A stretch of DNA of 64,000 bases, taken from NCBI GenBank assembly GCA_018343915.1, contig JABRWF010000005.1, positions 3,445,001 to 3,509,000 on the forward strand, given 5' to 3'. Both the position numbers and the translations under genes were made by a program. Positions 60,203-64,000 of the stretch are shown piece by piece. The notes beneath the pieces were generated by a model that saw nothing but the letters and a program-made list of their open reading frames with translations, did not search any database and had not been told where the DNA came from. Each line of letters opens with the position of its first letter. Position 1 is the first letter of the stretch. Source of the DNA: Agroathelia rolfsii (Eukaryota > Basidiomycota > Agaricomycetes > Amylocorticiales > Amylocorticiaceae).

Positions 60203-61930
60203 TTAGTCTACATCTCCACTTGGAGACGGGTGATGTGAATAAGCAGGAGGCGGAAATACAAATTTGCGGTTCGTCGTCGCTCCTACTTGCCTGCTTGGTT
60301 CTTGTTCAAATCTAGAGCCGTCGAATTCAAGGTTCTGACACCATTCACCAAGCAGCAATGGTTTCAGACCGGGCCGCGTGAATGATGGCGTGGTAGGCGT
60401 TGTACTGCTAAGAACCGACCAAAAAGGTTGGTCAAATTCTCGCGCCTGCTGGCCATCCATAACCTTCAATTCCAGCCTTTTGGGACGACCCACCTTTTTT
60501 ACCGACACGGTCTTCTCCTGAAACGAGTCTGCTGATGCCCGAGTCGTCGGAAGGGTGAGATGTAACTCCGGATCGGTGTCGATGCGTAAGCTGGATTCGC
60601 TGCTCAGCTCACGAGCTCCGTGTACGATAAGCAGACAGATTACGGTCAAGCCAGAGAGTATCACTTGAGGAAAATATCCGATGCAATCTATACAATAATT
60701 ACCTTAATTAGACTCGGTGAAAGACAAGATCATGATTAACTATATGACTATACCAATTAAAACGCCTATGTGTAATAAATTAGAATGGATTCCTTGAAAT
60801 GAACAAAAAACTCGCCTTCAAATCCAGGGGCATCAACCATGCTATTGCGTATCTGAGGTAGTGTGATGACAATGGCAAACCCCGCAAAGATGTGCATTCG
60901 CATAGACTTGTCACTGGATCTTCTGAGCCCCATCCAGAAGTTGCCAATACATATATGGGTCAACATCCAGCCTACACCGAATAGAAAAAGCGTGAAGGCC
61001 CGAACAGATGAAGGTCGCTTGGCGTTAATTTGCATAAATCGCACAGGGCTTTCCGTGCCTCCATCCCCAGAAAAGGAGTAACTAGCTTTGTCGGTTGCAG
61101 CTATCCGAAAATTCGAGGTCTCGTATACTGTTGCCAACTTTGTAATAGCAAGGGATATATTGGGCGAGGAGATGCTAACGGAGGATGTTATGTCATAGTC
61201 GTCGAAAGGATACAGGCGAGCATTATGAACATCTGAATCGTATTCTTGGTCGAATTGGACGAGGTTCCGAATGCTAAGGTAATGTGAGAATTCGGTTTAA
61301 GCTCAGATTAGACAAGATAGCACTTACCTGTCCCGCTTGCCTGTGGCAGAGTCGAAGGGAATGAGAGAGGGGTCGTAGGAAAACGATGCTTTGTCATTGC
61401 TATATAAACGATTGTTATTTAATTTGATGTTAGGTTTGGAGAAGAGTTCGTACCCATCTACATATATGTCTATTGGTATAGCAGGGAGCCCACACGAGCT
61501 ATGATGTATACCCGTAGTGCCCGGCAGAATCAAGGCCTCACCACAGGCAATGATAGACCATCGAACTGTTATAGAAGGTTCCTCAACGTCAACCTCGACG
61601 TTTTCGCCGAATAGAACAATCCGAGTGAAGGGTAAACGGCGAATGAATTTCAGACAATGAATGGAATAGACGTACTCCAGGCTCTGACTCAGTTACAGCA
61701 TTAAGCATCTTCTGAACATAGGGCTCGGTTTCATCCGCCCCAAAGAAGGCGGAACAAATGGTAAGGATAAAGATACAAGAGGCCAAGACTGCTAGAGTGG
61801 CGATTGTGGTGCTTCCCAAATCGACAATACCCAGCCTAGATGGCGAAATACGTGTACTGGTATATCGCGGGCTTTCTGAGTCATTCCTTCGATTTGAGGG
61901 GGAACGAGAGTAAGACAAATGTGAAAACAT
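60203..61930 (-). CDS. DUF4436 membrane protein
   Basis: Minus-strand exons 61676-61930, 61454-61620, 61328-61399, 60816-61273, 60755-60766 and 60203-60687, 1449 nt, 482 residues. An N-terminal helix (TTIATLAVLASCIFILTICS) anchors the protein. The DUF4436 body follows: TVRWSIIACGEALILPG, SSCGLPAIPIDIYVDG, YDPSLIPFD, RLYPFDDYDI. Then come three C-terminal helices, VRAFTLFLFGVGWMLTHI, MHIFAGFAIVITLPQIRNSM and YFPQVILSGLTVICLLIV, and a basic Pro-rich tail. The fourth intron starts GC (GAAG|GCGAGT) and is followed by a 12-nt exon that restores the conserved GVLID. The first intron (61621-61675) has a good donor and length but ends GG, not AG; either the acceptor is mutated or the base is an error. 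Function unknown; family members sit in the plasma or vacuolar membrane by prediction. Confidence 0.85.
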
Positions 61931-64000
61931 GGTAGTTGGGGTATTACGCAGTTAAGTGTCCCGCGAGGCTTGGACAACAGACTCAGGGTGTATACCGGTC
62001 TTCATATAAGTGATAAAACGAGCAGCGAATAGACACATGCGCAATATAAGGCATTACGGGATTTTGGAGGCGCCTTCAGAGCGCTGTCAGACCGCCAAGA
62101 TATCTCAGATCAAGCTTTCCAGTTGATGTTCCTTACGTTTTAATTTCAAATGTTGCTGGCATGGACCGAGGAGTAGTCAAGAAACATTGAGGTTGTATGG
62201 GGTAGTGCATGAGAAATAATCCTATCCAATCGGTAAAAGAACTCGGGGCGGCTCCGTCGTGATCTTTATAATTCGTTAGACTAGCAAGCGCAAATGTGGC
62301 TCGCCTCTCGAAGAGAAGCTGTATGTTGCTTCGGCAGGATACCACAGTGTCAGTGCTCCATAGCCGGGTCTGAAATTGGCAGTGTGATACTACAATACAA
62401 GCTTCCCGTCCACAAGCGCACATGACTCGTACTATATGCATTCGTAGATTGTATGCCATTTCAGCCTGGAAAGTAGGTCAGGTTGCACTAGCAGGCTCAA
62501 ATGCCAGTAGAGGAAAGTGGTCAGTACGGTAAGAAACATTCAAATCCCAAGGAGCCGGATTTGCGAACATTGATTCTCGCATTTAGAGTGGGGGTCAGTG
62601 AGATGCACAATACATGCTTTTGACAATGCTTTTGAGAGGCTTGCGTGTTGTTCTGGATCACGGCTCTGCCTTAAGCACATCTAATTCGTTGAAAGCAAGA
62701 TATTTACATTGCTGGATAACTATTCGCGGGTCAGCGTAGTGATATTATTACATAATCATATGGGCCACGCCAACCACATTGCCACTGCTACCAGCCACAG
62801 CCGTGGCGTCCACTTGCCACTAACCCATATTGATTCAGTAAACATCGCAAGAGAATAATGAACCGTGCATGAGCTACTTGTCTCTATAGCTTATGAGGAC
62901 CCCCTCTTTGGTGCTGCCGCTCTTGATACTGATAAGGCGACCGAGCTAGGGCGCTCCGGTCAGGCACGAGTTCTTACCAGACCGCTAAAGCACAGAGATT
63001 CATCAGAACGCACCAGATAAATCTATTGTGGAAACCCTAACTTAGTTGGTAAGTAATGGGGTAACTGCCTTTGAAGGGATGCGTACCGACCGGATTTGCT
63101 GTCATACAGCCTGAGTCATTGAGTGTAATTTACGCCATTCTTAGTAGTAATTTCCCTTGTTCGCCTAAATGGAACTATTACGCCACTTATCTTGAGACTT
63201 TCTTTCACTTTCCGCCTTTCTTGGCCCATCTGAAAGATGCTCTTTAAGAAGGACAAAAAGCAACAGACCAAATCGTGTACTGACGTGTCTTATCTTATAG
63301 ACTTCTGCTTCACTCTTCTCCGAGTCACCCCGAAGCTCACCATGAAACACTCCGATATTGTTCGCTACTGGCATTTTGGAGATCATTACTGGCTGGATAA
63401 TTGGGTCTCAACCCGTAAGCACCTCGACAGGCACGACACATGAGCGCTTCAAATGTGTGGCTCCTAAAATGACATTGACCTCATGCTAGTATAGCCGATA
63501 GAATCGGAGAAACTCCTTATCTTCCTTCAGTCTGGGTGCTCAGCGTTCAGGGAATTGTCAAACGCATGCACTATATGGCAGTATAATCAACGATTCCCGG
63601 AAACATCCGGGATTCTTTTCGTTTACGGGAGTGGTGTCAATGCTATGCTTATGACTTCTACGGACGATGATGCATTAGATGAATTGCAGGCCGCAAAAGT
63701 GCCCTTCGGCGACGAACAAAGTGGGGTGTTGCAATTAGGGCTGAACAGCCTTTGGAGCTTCCGAAAGACCATCCCGAAAAGAAGTATGCGTACTCGTGCA
63801 TATCACGCACCAGCCTTGTCGCTATGATTTATTTGGTCACATTGTTGATAGCTTACTATCCACATTCTCATGGATAGTGTTAAAGACAACTTGTGCTTTT
63901 TTTCTATGTGTCATTTACATTACCGTAGTGTTCTTCTTGCCTTGCCTCGGAGCATCAAGAGTCAAAACACAAGTACGAAGGCTTTTTTGACGTATTTTGA
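61931..64000. other. last 2 kb, no gene recognised
   Basis: Promoter side of the DUF4436 gene, then unassigned DNA. The frames at 62133-62459 (minus), 63237-63443 and 63555-63827 (plus) lack known motifs and acceptable splice context. Confidence 0.4.

Overview
This window looks like a nuclear contig of an agaricomycete (Basidiomycota). Genes are closely packed on both strands and cut by many 50-70 nt introns with GT-AG ends. Several families typical of mushroom-forming fungi are present: DUF6533 seven-helix membrane proteins, an A-PCP-R adenylate-forming reductase, a NACHT NTPase relic, a CmcJ-like oxygenase, a DUF4436 membrane protein and an RBR ubiquitin ligase. I rebuilt exon-intron models by hand. 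Almost every model keeps an open frame and a total length divisible by three, which is the main internal check available here.

Layout. 0-4 kb: the end of an unknown gene, a decayed nucleotidyltransferase and a metallophosphoesterase that lacks its first metal motif. 4-5.6 kb: a divergent pair, an oxidoreductase-like mitochondrial protein and ribosomal protein eL20. 6.5-12 kb: a tandem pair of DUF6533 genes with the same 15-exon plan, including 2-, 8- and 9-nt exons. 12-17 kb: a Dcr2-type phosphatase, a CmcJ-like oxygenase with a TATA box, and a WrbA-type quinone reductase. 17-31 kb: COP9 signalosome subunit 3, a four-helix membrane protein, glucose-6-phosphate isomerase, a damaged adenylate-forming reductase, and COP9 subunit 5. 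31-46 kb: an RBR E3 ligase, an acidic unknown protein, a two-RRM RNA-binding protein behind a CT-rich leader, a mitochondrial RNase III-fold ribosomal protein and a prenylatable ubiquitin-like protein. 46-55 kb: AT-rich DNA that appears empty but hides a third, 17-exon DUF6533 gene at 49.3-51.3 kb. 55-64 kb: a DUF1275 transporter-like protein, a NACHT relic and a DUF4436 membrane protein.

Functional links. CSN3 and CSN5 belong to one complex, the COP9 signalosome, which removes the ubiquitin-like protein Nedd8 from cullins. The RBR ligase and the ubiquitin-like protein also concern ubiquitin biology, but no operon-like logic is implied. The most unusual observation is a 2-nt exon kept at the same place in all three DUF6533 genes. 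Second are three GC-AG introns and several genes with a single broken splice site or frameshift, which may be real decay or sequence error.
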